Position numbers and translations under genes: made by a program. The notes under the pieces are model-generated. The model saw only the letters and a program-made list of their open reading frames with translations, ran no database searches and was not told the origin of the DNA. A DNA stretch of 13,536 nucleotides from Bacteroidota bacterium (GTDB lineage Bacteria; Bacteroidota; Bacteroidia; NS11-12g; UBA9320): NCBI GenBank assembly GCA_024638525.1, contig JAHEKB010000040.1, positions 1 through 13,536 on the forward strand, written 5' to 3'. Shown piece after piece: positions 1 to 6,760 of the stretch (positions are counted from its first letter, which is position 1; each line of letters starts with the position of its first letter).

Positions 1-88
1 TAGCCAATGGCTCGCAAGCTTGAACAAAGAAACGGCAATTTGAAGCCCTACTGTATATCAAATGCTCAGAGCAAGGTAAAAATGTCCA
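1..88. other. left-edge intergenic stretch, no gene seen
   Basis: This is the region downstream of the antiporter stop codon. Plus frame 2 stays open from the edge to a TGA at 41-43, so a few C-terminal codons of a gene beginning outside the window are possible, but 13 codons are too few to support one. I see no strong hairpin followed by a T-run, no tRNA and no promoter here. Confidence 0.4.
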
Positions 89-1288
89 CTATTCGGGATG
101 GACTTCCACTTGTTCCTGTTTTTCGCTATTGGCATTGCTGATTAAGCCATAGGTCATAAAAATACTCGTGACCAGTACCACCCATAGTATTACTCCAGAT
201 TCAACTTGACTCATTTGTATCTCCGGGGGAATACTATAGAACAAGAGCACTGTGATCAGCCCTCTAGGTGCAATATATAGTAAGACCTCGCTCATTTTAT
301 TGGCAAATGCCCGAAGTAAAATCACCCGTACCAAAACAATCAAGATGAAGGACATCAAACTGATCAGTATAACATTGATTTCCACTATGGTTCCAATGTC
401 TATGGTTATTCCAAAAACGATAAAAAAGAAAGTTCTAAGTATAAAAGAAGTCTCTCGGGTAATGATGTGAAAATCCCTCTCCATCTTCTTGAACTCCATG
501 CGGGTCATTAAGTTAGAGAGCTTGCCCCGAAACACCAACTTATAGTTTTTGAGCACCAAACCAAAGATCAAGATTAGAATCAGCGGGCTTAAATGCATCA
601 TTTTTCCCAAGGCGTAAATCAGAATGAGTATAGAGATAAAAAAGAAGAGCTTGACCTTGGTGTTTAAAAACTTAAACAGAAGAATCAATCCCACAGCAAT
701 CAATACAGAAATGACGAGTGTAACTACCAAACTCAAGCTAAACTCACCCAAGGAACCAATGACATTACCCGTTTCCACAACATTTAGGGCCAGGTAAAAG
801 ACCATAATTCCGATAATATCTGAGATACAACTTTCGTAAATCAAGAATTCGCGGTCTTCGGCCTTTTTGAGGTTACCAATGCTTGGAATCACAATCGCGC
901 TAGAGATAACAGATAGAGGAGTAGAGTACAATACCGCCATTCGCAAATCCATATCCAGTAAATAGAAAAACAGTGCAGAGATGGTAACTATACTGCCTAT
1001 AATACCAAATACCGCAATGCCGGTAGCCCGTCCTATCAGGGGCATTTTTTCCTTGGTCAGTTCTAAATCAAGAGCACCTTCCAAAACAATCATAATCAAG
1101 CCCACAACGCCAAGAACTTCAAGGGCTGCAAAGAAATCAAAAGGGTAATTCGCAAACTGGCCGATGATGATCCCAGTAGCTATCAACATAAGTACAGAGG
1201 GAATATTGGTCCTTTTGGCAATCTCTCCATAGAAATAGGACATCACTATGGCAATGGACAAATAAACGATGATCAAATACGCTGACAC
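89..1288 (-). CDS. CPA1-type cation/proton antiporter, membrane domain only
   Basis: This is an integral inner-membrane protein of 399 residues, very hydrophobic, with about a dozen predicted membrane segments. It fits the monovalent cation/proton antiporter (CPA, Na_H_Exchanger) fold, which exchanges protons for Na+ or K+ and serves pH and salt homeostasis. Family marks seen are the N-terminal G-E-I-A-K-R-T..P stretch (residues 21-30), the early LEGALDLE motif (69-76), the unwound-helix region TPLSVISSAIVIPS (123-136), the core E-S-x-I-S-D motif (152-157, putative ion-binding D157), and a late APRG motif matching the CPA1 GxRG arginine. There is no C-terminal TrkA-N or USP domain, so it is a stand-alone transporter. 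The start is GTG at 1286-1288, followed by a first membrane helix. A TATATTTG box lies 4 bases upstream, so the gene probably has its own, possibly leaderless, promoter. Subfamily and ion specificity are inferred. Confidence 0.85.
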   Translation of the reverse strand: MSAYLIIVYLSIAIVMSYFYGEIAKRTNIPSVLMLIATGIIIGQFANYPFDFFAALEVLGVVGLIMIVLEGALDLELTKEKMPLIGRATGIAVFGIIGSIVTISALFFYLLDMDLRMAVLYSTPLSVISSAIVIPSIGNLKKAEDREFLIYESCISDIIGIMVFYLALNVVETGNVIGSLGEFSLSLVVTLVISVLIAVGLILLFKFLNTKVKLFFFISILILIYALGKMMHLSPLILILIFGLVLKNYKLVFRGKLSNLMTRMEFKKMERDFHIITRETSFILRTFFFIVFGITIDIGTIVEINVILISLMSFILIVLVRVILLRAFANKMSEVLLYIAPRGLITVLLFYSIPPEIQMSQVESGVILWVVLVTSIFMTYGLISNANSEKQEQVEVHPE

Positions 1289-1292
1289 ACGG

Positions 1293-1300
1293 CAAATATA
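1293..1300 (-). promoter_or_regulatory. putative -7 promoter box (TATATTTG) of the antiporter
   Basis: On the minus strand this reads TATATTTG, a full match to the Bacteroidota -7 consensus TAnnTTTG, and it ends 4 bases before the GTG start. I do not see a good TTG -33 element 17-23 bases further upstream. If real, the transcript would start at or next to the start codon. Confidence 0.45.
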
Positions 1301-1351
1301 TTCTCAAGCCTTATTTATATTGATTTCTTAGTAAAATGTTGGGATGTACAG

Positions 1352-1373
1352 AATGAGATATAAATATCTCATT
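1352..1373. repeat. perfect palindrome, 10-bp arms, 2-base centre
   Basis: The arms are AATGAGATAT (1352-1361) and ATATCTCATT (1364-1373), exact reverse complements around a central AA. The palindrome lies in the 167-base gap downstream of gpmI and about 50 bases upstream of the antiporter -7 box. No T-run follows on either strand, so a classical intrinsic terminator is unlikely. An operator for a dimeric regulator of the antiporter, or an mRNA 3'-end-stabilising hairpin for gpmI, fits better. Function is inferred only from symmetry and position. Confidence 0.5.
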
Positions 1374-1455
1374 GCGCTCGCTTTCTTCCAAAAGTGCGGA
1401 TACCAGGAAAATCAAATTGGTATGGACAAATGACGTTTTACGGGCGCTTGAAGGT

Positions 1456-2991
1456 TCAAGCTCCTTTTTTATGGATCAAACTTTGTCCACTCATTTCATC
1501 GGGTGGTTCTAAGTTCATCAAGTCCAAGACTGTCGGCGAAATATCGGCCAATATACCGTCTCTCAATTCGCTAACCCCCGGGCTCAAAACATAGCATGGC
1601 ACCAAATTAGTGGTATGTGCAGTATTTGGGCTGCCGTCCTCATTGACGGCTTTATCAGCATTGCCATGATCGGCAATAATGATAAACGAATAACCTTTGG
1701 CTATGCCCAGCTGGACCACTTCATTTGCGCATCTGTCAACCGTTTCACAGGCTTTGATAATAGCTGAAAACACACCGGTATGACCCACCATATCAGGGTT
1801 GGCGTAATTAACACATATAAAATCGTAGACTTCTGAATTAATTGCTTCTTTCAACTTATGTGTCAACTCAGGTGCACTCATTTCCGGCTGCAAATCATAG
1901 GTAGCCACTTTGGGAGAATTGACGAGCAATCTGTTTTCGCCATCAAAGGGTTCTTCCCTTCCTCCATTGAAAAAGAAGGTGACGTGAGGATACTTCTCTG
2001 TTTCAGCAGCTCTCAATTGTTTTAAAGAGTTCTTTGCTAGAATCTCCCCCAGGGTGTTTACCAGATCTTGGTCCTCAAATAAAACCTTGATGCCTTCGAA
2101 ACTCTTGTCATAAGTAGTCAGAGTAAAATAATGCAGGTCTAAGCTATTCATCCCGTACTCCGCTATATTTTCTTGAGTAAGAACTCTAGTGATCTGTCTC
2201 GCTCTATCTGTGCGAAAATTGAAACAAAGTACTATATCGCCTGGTTCAATTGAACTGTCTTCCCCGACATCAATGACACAAGGTTTAATAAACTCATCGG
2301 TGATGCCGTCGTCATAAGAAGCCTGAATAGCTTCTTGGCTGCTGTTAAATACCTTTCCTTTTCCATCTACCAATAATTGGTATGCAAGATGCGTGCGCTC
2401 CCAACGCTTATCCCTGTCCATGGCATAGTACCGGCCGCAAATGGTAGCCATCTTTGATTGATTCAATCGAGGGTCGCTTTCAACCTCCTTGATGAAATCA
2501 ATTCCCGAATTTGGGTCTGTGTCCCTTCCGTCAGTGAATGCGTGAATAAATGTTCTTTGATCAAGGCCGGCGTTTGCAAGCAGTTGAGTGAGCTCCAACA
2601 AATGTTCTTGTGAAGAATGAACTCCTCCTTTTGACACCAAACCCATCAAATGAATTTTTCTTTCGGGTTCTTGCTCGGCAAGAGAAACTAGCTCTTTAAA
2701 GGCATCCAATTGAGTAACACTCCCTTCTCTAAAGGCCTTATTAACTTTGACTAACATTTGCCAAACGATTCTACCTGCCCCAATATTCATATGCCCTACT
2801 TCAGAATTGCCCATCTGACCTTGAGGCAACCCCACGTTTTCACCAAAAGTCTTCAGCTTACTATGGGGTTTAGATTGGGCAAGACCATCAATAAATGGTG
2901 TATTTGCCTGTCGAATGGCATCGGATGAATCACCTTTACCTATGCCCCAGCCATCCAATATCATGAGAATGACCTTATTCGTAGAATTCAT
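1456..2991 (-). CDS. gpmI: 2,3-bisphosphoglycerate-independent phosphoglycerate mutase
   Basis: This cytoplasmic glycolytic and gluconeogenic enzyme interconverts 3-phosphoglycerate and 2-phosphoglycerate using two divalent metal ions (usually Mn2+) and a phosphoserine intermediate. The 511 residues match the family's usual 510-515. Motifs in order: metal-binding ILDGWGIG (11-18, D13), the catalytic-serine motif GNSEVGHMNIGAGR (from residue 61, nucleophile S63), HAFTDGRDTDP for substrate binding, and the C-terminal metal motifs IIADHGNAD and AHTTNLVP. All are intact, so the enzyme should be active. The ATG at 2989-2991 gives the standard N-terminus (NKVILMILDGWG). A TAACTTTG box lies 4 bases upstream of that ATG, so the gene is probably transcribed on its own, divergently from the DUF5686 gene. 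Confidence 0.97.
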   Translation of the reverse strand: MNSTNKVILMILDGWGIGKGDSSDAIRQANTPFIDGLAQSKPHSKLKTFGENVGLPQGQMGNSEVGHMNIGAGRIVWQMLVKVNKAFREGSVTQLDAFKELVSLAEQEPERKIHLMGLVSKGGVHSSQEHLLELTQLLANAGLDQRTFIHAFTDGRDTDPNSGIDFIKEVESDPRLNQSKMATICGRYYAMDRDKRWERTHLAYQLLVDGKGKVFNSSQEAIQASYDDGITDEFIKPCVIDVGEDSSIEPGDIVLCFNFRTDRARQITRVLTQENIAEYGMNSLDLHYFTLTTYDKSFEGIKVLFEDQDLVNTLGEILAKNSLKQLRAAETEKYPHVTFFFNGGREEPFDGENRLLVNSPKVATYDLQPEMSAPELTHKLKEAINSEVYDFICVNYANPDMVGHTGVFSAIIKACETVDRCANEVVQLGIAKGYSFIIIADHGNADKAVNEDGSPNTAHTTNLVPCYVLSPGVSELRDGILADISPTVLDLMNLEPPDEMSGQSLIHKKGA

Positions 2992-2995
2992 GAGA

Positions 2996-3003
2996 CAAAG
3001 TTA
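2996..3003 (-). promoter_or_regulatory. putative -7 promoter box (TAACTTTG) of gpmI
   Basis: On the minus strand this reads TAACTTTG, a full match to TAnnTTTG, then TCTC and the ATG of gpmI. The 4-base spacing predicts a leaderless or nearly leaderless mRNA. No clear TTG -33 element is visible upstream. Confidence 0.5.
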
Positions 3004-3039
3004 TTTGCTTTGAGCACATTTACCTTTTTTTGGCATGTA

Positions 3040-3063
3040 ACAATTGTAGCGCACAAGCGTTGT
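3040..3063 (+). promoter_or_regulatory. two ACAA/TTGT dyads just before the DUF5686 start codon
   Basis: ACAATTGT (3040-3047) is a perfect 8-base palindrome. ACAA-GCG-TTGT (3053-3063) repeats the same half-sites around a 3-base centre and touches the ATG. Paired dyads in a leader suggest a regulator site or a small RNA structure over the translation start. This is weak evidence, resting only on symmetry. Confidence 0.25.
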
Positions 3064-5508
3064 ATGAAAGTCTTGCGTCAGATATTGATCTTATTGATCC
3101 TCTTTGCTTCTACGGCCAGTTCGGCGCAGAACTACTATTTGTTGAGGGGATATGTCTACAACGGTGAAAATCAAGCATTGCCTTCTGTATACATTAGAGT
3201 TCAGCACAGCGGAACTGGCGTGGTTACCAATGAGTTGGGCCAATACGAGATTCGCCTGGAACAAGGCTTGAATAGACTCTCTTACTCCCTTATAGGTTTT
3301 GAGACTCAAACCATTGATCTGGTCATGCAAGAAGATCTGGTCAAGAACATTTGGTTAAAAGAAAGCCCACAAGAAATTGAAGGGATTAATGTCAGGGTTA
3401 AGAAGAGGGATTATTCTTATGAAGTAATAAAAAATGTTATTGACAATAAATGGAGATACCGAAACCAATTTACCAGTCGCGCTCATGACCTTTACATCAA
3501 AAGTGGCGAAGAGATTCTGAGCAGAAAAAGAGAAGATGGAGAGCGCATAGAAGAAGTGGATTTTCTAAGTGAAAAAGACAGCATTGCCAACCGAAATCTG
3601 TTTGAAGGGCGGTTCGTTCTTCATGAAAAATCGCCCAATCACAAAAAAGAGGTGAAGCTTGCTGCAGAGCGGTATGGCGATCAAACCCACCTGTTCTACA
3701 CCTCGACAACCGATGCAGAATTTAACTTTTACGACAATCTATTGACCATTCGTAAACTAGGTGATAATTCCTATGTTTCGCCCTTTAGTCCTACCACCTT
3801 TCTGTCCTACAAATTCAAATTGATGGGTTCCTATTTTGAAGGCGAACGCAAGGTTTATCGAATACAGGTCATACCCCGTAAATTGGGCAATGCTCTGTTG
3901 AAAGGTACCATAGAGGTCTACGATGAAATCTGGGCCCTGAAATCAGTGAATTTTAGCTTTCCAAAATCCAGTCTATTGCTCTATGATGCCTTCAGCATTA
4001 GACAGGACTATGGCTTTGTGGACAGCATTCATGTAATCACTGAGCAAAACTTGAATTGGAAGCTTAGAACCCTAAAGAGTAAATGGCTAGGAAGCTGTTT
4101 GGTGGTCCATTCCAATTACCGTTTTGACAGCATTTATCACAAAAGATACTTCAACGCAGAATTGGGCTATGCTGAAGATTCGGCCTATGACAGAGATTCG
4201 GGATACTGGTCCAGAATTCGGCCAAAACCGCTGAGTCTTGAAGAACAGGACTTTGTCAGATACAAAGACAGCTTATACCTACTTCGAAATTCCAAAACCT
4301 ATTTGGACTCAGTAGACTCTGCCTATAATCAAATAAGCTTGATGAAGGCATTGCTCACTGGCTTCGGTTATAGAAACAGAGAAAAGAAAGAGAATTGGTT
4401 CTTTGACCCCGCAATAAACCTTATAGATCCCTTGGCTATTGGTGGATGGCGACTAAGATATAGCTTCAGCTATTTCAAGCGGTTTGAAGATAGACGAAGC
4501 ATTTTTGTTCAGCCCTTTTTCAACTATGGATTCTTGAACAAAGACATCAAGGGAAATTTACAAATCAACCATCTGTATAACCCCAAACGCTTGTCTAGGG
4601 TGGGTGTAAACTTTGGTAAATACTTTGGTTTTGTAAATCAATTCGCCACCTTAAGTGATATAGTCAGGAGAGATAATTTCTATGAACAATCCTATATCTA
4701 CTTAAATCACAGCACGGAGCTCTTTAACGGTTTTTATGCTAGGATTGGCACCAATTACATAATGAGAAAAGATTTGGGCAATTTTAAATTCACTTCATTC
4801 GGTGATTCACTTTTTGAGAACAACCAACCCGTGCGTTTTCCCTCAAGTAACAATTTCGTCACCAGCCTAGGGATTTCGTTTACGCCCAAACAACTGTATC
4901 TCAGAGAACCCAATCAAAAAATAGTGCTGGGGTCGCGCTTTCCTACATTTAGCGTGGATTATCGAAGGGCTTGGGACAATGTTTTTCAATCAAACAATAA
5001 ATACGAATACTTAGAATTTGGTATAAGACAGCTGTTTAATATCGGAACGTTGGGAACCTCAGAATACAATGTAATCGTGGGAAAATTCTTCGACACCACC
5101 CGATTGAGTATTATGGATTACAAATATCAAAGAGGAGGAGATCCTTACCTCTTTACTCCGGCTATGTATACCTTTCAATTGATTGACACCACATTCCCTA
5201 CTTTCAATTGGTTTTTAGAAGCGCATTATGTCCATCAGTTCAATGGATTTATAACCAGTAGAATCCCAGGCTTTAGGCGATCCGGAATTCGATCCATGGC
5301 GGGCGCTGGATTTTTATACGCTCCCGAGAGGTCATACCAATACTCGGAGCTTTACTACGGCTTAAACAGGGTTTTCAAAATTGGTCGTCAGCGATTGCGC
5401 CTGGGTATTTATTATGTCTTGGCGCAATCCAATGATTTTGGTCTTCGCAACGGCATCAAATTTTCGATAGAACCCTATGATGCCGAACGCAATACTTGGA
5501 GCTTCTAA
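3064..5508 (+). CDS. DUF5686 outer-membrane protein with CarboxypepD_reg-like domain
   Basis: This is a predicted outer-membrane protein of 814 residues. The chosen ATG gives a clean signal peptide (MKVLRQILILLILFAS..., probable cleavage after the alanine at 21, before QNYYLLRG). A longer reading from a TTG at 3010 would bury that signal behind 18 residues and is rejected. Residues about 26-97 form a CarboxypepD_reg-like beta-sandwich (LRGYVYNGENQALPSV, TGVVTNELGQYEI, YSLIGFET), as seen at the N-terminus of many Bacteroidota outer-membrane transporters. From about residue 115 onward the sequence resembles DUF5686 (YSYEVIKNVIDNKWRYRNQF), and its C-terminal half is rich in alternating aromatic/polar strands typical of a beta-barrel. 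The biochemical role of DUF5686 proteins is unknown to me. The gene is divergent from gpmI, and only 24 bases separate it from the next gene. Confidence 0.88.
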   Translation: MKVLRQILILLILFASTASSAQNYYLLRGYVYNGENQALPSVYIRVQHSGTGVVTNELGQYEIRLEQGLNRLSYSLIGFETQTIDLVMQEDLVKNIWLKESPQEIEGINVRVKKRDYSYEVIKNVIDNKWRYRNQFTSRAHDLYIKSGEEILSRKREDGERIEEVDFLSEKDSIANRNLFEGRFVLHEKSPNHKKEVKLAAERYGDQTHLFYTSTTDAEFNFYDNLLTIRKLGDNSYVSPFSPTTFLSYKFKLMGSYFEGERKVYRIQVIPRKLGNALLKGTIEVYDEIWALKSVNFSFPKSSLLLYDAFSIRQDYGFVDSIHVITEQNLNWKLRTLKSKWLGSCLVVHSNYRFDSIYHKRYFNAELGYAEDSAYDRDSGYWSRIRPKPLSLEEQDFVRYKDSLYLLRNSKTYLDSVDSAYNQISLMKALLTGFGYRNREKKENWFFDPAINLIDPLAIGGWRLRYSFSYFKRFEDRRSIFVQPFFNYGFLNKDIKGNLQINHLYNPKRLSRVGVNFGKYFGFVNQFATLSDIVRRDNFYEQSYIYLNHSTELFNGFYARIGTNYIMRKDLGNFKFTSFGDSLFENNQPVRFPSSNNFVTSLGISFTPKQLYLREPNQKIVLGSRFPTFSVDYRRAWDNVFQSNNKYEYLEFGIRQLFNIGTLGTSEYNVIVGKFFDTTRLSIMDYKYQRGGDPYLFTPAMYTFQLIDTTFPTFNWFLEAHYVHQFNGFITSRIPGFRRSGIRSMAGAGFLYAPERSYQYSELYYGLNRVFKIGRQRLRLGIYYVLAQSNDFGLRNGIKFSIEPYDAERNTWSF

Positions 5509-5513
5509 AAGTT

Positions 5514-5521
5514 TATCTTTA
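5514..5521 (+). promoter_or_regulatory. possible -7 box (TATCTTTA) before the MazG-like gene
   Basis: TATCTTTA matches TAnnTTTG at all fixed positions except the last. A TTG at 5496-5498 lies 15 bases upstream, slightly closer than the usual 17-23. It would give a very short leader before the ATG at 5533. The gene may equally be transcribed from the preceding gene, which ends only 24 bases away. Confidence 0.25.
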
Positions 5522-5532
5522 AATTACTCGAC

Positions 5533-5859
5533 ATGACTCTCAAAGATTATCAAAACAAGGTGGACCAATGGATACAAACCACTGGTGTACGCTATTTTCA
5601 GCCACTTACCAATACCGCATTACTCATGGAGGAAGTCGGCGAATTAGCCAGGATAATGGCTAGAGAACACGGAGAACAAAGCACTAAGAAAGGAGAAGTT
5701 TCCAGCAGTATTGCAGATGAGATTGCAGATGTTCTCTTTGTGATTACTTGCCTAGCCAATCAGCACGGGATCGATCTGACTGATGCGGTGTTGTCTAATC
5801 TGGACAAGAAAAGCAAAAGAGACGCACAGCGGCATAAGGAAAACCCAAAGCTTCAGTAA
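5533..5859 (+). CDS. MazG-like nucleotide pyrophosphohydrolase
   Basis: This is a small all-helical cytoplasmic protein of 108 residues of the MazG/all-alpha NTP pyrophosphatase superfamily. These enzymes hydrolyse (d)NTPs to NMP and pyrophosphate, often removing damaged or non-canonical nucleotides. The metal-binding signature is visible: EEVGE (E33, E34, E37) followed by DEIADVLF (E63, D66), the EExxE...ExxD pattern that coordinates Mg2+. The length equals that of single-domain MazG-like proteins; full MazG has two such domains and is about 260 residues. The C-terminal tail is basic (DKKSKRDAQRHKENPK). The exact nucleotide substrate cannot be read from the sequence. It lies between two envelope-protein genes, so the context says little about its job. 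Confidence 0.88.
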   Translation: MTLKDYQNKVDQWIQTTGVRYFQPLTNTALLMEEVGELARIMAREHGEQSTKKGEVSSSIADEIADVLFVITCLANQHGIDLTDAVLSNLDKKSKRDAQRHKENPKLQ

Positions 5860-5866
5860 AAGGCAC

Positions 5867-5874
5867 CATCTTTG
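5867..5874 (+). promoter_or_regulatory. possible -7 box (CATCTTTG) before the beta-barrel gene
   Basis: CATCTTTG differs from TAnnTTTG only in its first base. It starts 7 bases after the MazG-like stop codon and ends 4 bases before the ATG at 5879, the same spacing as for gpmI and the antiporter. No -33 TTG is visible. Confidence 0.3.
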
Positions 5875-5878
5875 TACT

Positions 5879-6760
5879 ATGTATTGCATGAGACGAATTG
5901 TATTACTACTACTTATAGGCTCTCAACTTTCTTCATTCTCACAAGAAGCTAGAGGAAGCCTGGGTTTCGGATACTTCAGGGCCTGCCCTCAAAACGGCCT
6001 TAAGAATGTCAACTACGATGATGGTCACGGAATGAGTATTTCATACTTGAGCCGCAAATTCCCTATGGGTTCTTGGGCTCATTTTCAGTTTGGGGGTAGA
6101 ATGGATATATCCGGAATGGATAAAAAAGAGTTTGATCCCATCCTACTTAACACACCTACAGAAGACTACGGAGATGTAAAAGTTAGCAATAGCATGTATG
6201 GAACCTTTGCTTTGGCTCGCTTTAGCTTTGGCAATGGACGTGTGCAGCCTTATGCAGAAGCACTCATTGGTCATAGATTATTTAATACCCAACAGCAAAT
6301 TCAAGCTCAGAATCCGGATTTTAACCCGCAATTTGAATCACTTACTGTATACGACCAAGTAGTGTATACCAATCGCTTTCATTACGGTGGCAGTTTAGGG
6401 CTGACCTATCAACTCAACAAATACATCATTCTAGAAGCAGGAGTAACTTATACTGAGGGCGGTATTGGTGCCGTAATGCCTTTGGAGGATATTTACCAGG
6501 AGGGACCTGTACTGAGATATCCTCATGTATTTTCAGAGACCGATATGTTGCTAATCAATGGTGGAATACGTTTTCAGTTCTACAAAGTTGAACGCAGACC
6601 TTCATCCGGTGGAACACCAAGCAGTACGCCAAAAAAATATACAGATCCTCCTCAAGAGGATAATCCACCTCCGCCACCGCCTCCTCCACCCATTGAAAAG
6701 AGAAAGCTTGAACCCAAAAAGGACAGCAAGCCGAGGAAGAATAATACGGAGAGGAGCTAA
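5879..6760 (+). CDS. outer-membrane beta-barrel protein with Pro/Lys-rich C-terminal tail
   Basis: I do not recognise a named family. Two in-frame ATGs are possible: 5879 (MYCMRRIVLL, 293 residues) and 5888 (MRRIVLLLLIGSQLSSFSQ, 290 residues). Both give a signal peptide; the first is favoured by a -7-like box 4 bases upstream. Further in-frame sequence back to 5783 overlaps the MazG-like gene and spoils the signal peptide. The mature part shows beta-strands with alternating aromatic and small residues (GSLGFGYF, HFQFGGRMDI, YGTFALARFSFG, YGGSLGLTYQLNKYIILEAGVTY, LINGGIRFQF), typical of a small outer-membrane barrel. After the last strand comes a tail of about 55 residues: serine/threonine-rich, then nine consecutive prolines (codons 6665-6691), then lysine/arginine-rich to the stop. 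The tail would be expected on the periplasmic side. The stop overlaps the next start by 1 base (TAATG). Confidence 0.72.
   Translation: MYCMRRIVLLLLIGSQLSSFSQEARGSLGFGYFRACPQNGLKNVNYDDGHGMSISYLSRKFPMGSWAHFQFGGRMDISGMDKKEFDPILLNTPTEDYGDVKVSNSMYGTFALARFSFGNGRVQPYAEALIGHRLFNTQQQIQAQNPDFNPQFESLTVYDQVVYTNRFHYGGSLGLTYQLNKYIILEAGVTYTEGGIGAVMPLEDIYQEGPVLRYPHVFSETDMLLINGGIRFQFYKVERRPSSGGTPSSTPKKYTDPPQEDNPPPPPPPPPIEKRKLEPKKDSKPRKNNTERS
6748..6756 (+). promoter_or_regulatory. Shine-Dalgarno-like site before the methyltransferase
   Basis: GGAGAGGAG lies just upstream of the ATG at 6760, with the GGAG at 6748-6751 spaced 8 bases from it. This is a strong purine match in a window where most genes lack any such site. 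It supports the 6760 start and translation by re-initiation after the overlapping TAA. Confidence 0.5.

Noticed and set aside
1..91. In-frame open reading past the antiporter TAG to the left edge (about 29 codons), possibly a read-through or interrupted C-terminal domain
   Set aside because: The translation (starting W-T-F-L-P-C-S-E) shows no domain resemblance. An open run of this length is expected by chance, and CPA antiporters of about 400 residues are complete without it.
1394..1594. Plus-strand 66-codon reading frame at the gpmI end
   Set aside because: Most of it is antisense to conserved gpmI codons, with no recognisable domain; a shadow frame.
3010..3063. Extended N-terminus of the DUF5686 gene from a TTG
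   Set aside because: It would put 18 residues in front of a clean signal peptide that begins at the ATG at 3064.
5783..5878. Extended N-terminus of the beta-barrel protein overlapping the MazG-like gene
   Set aside because: The 32 extra residues are basic out-of-frame translation of the MazG-like gene and would hide the signal peptide starting at 5879 or 5888.
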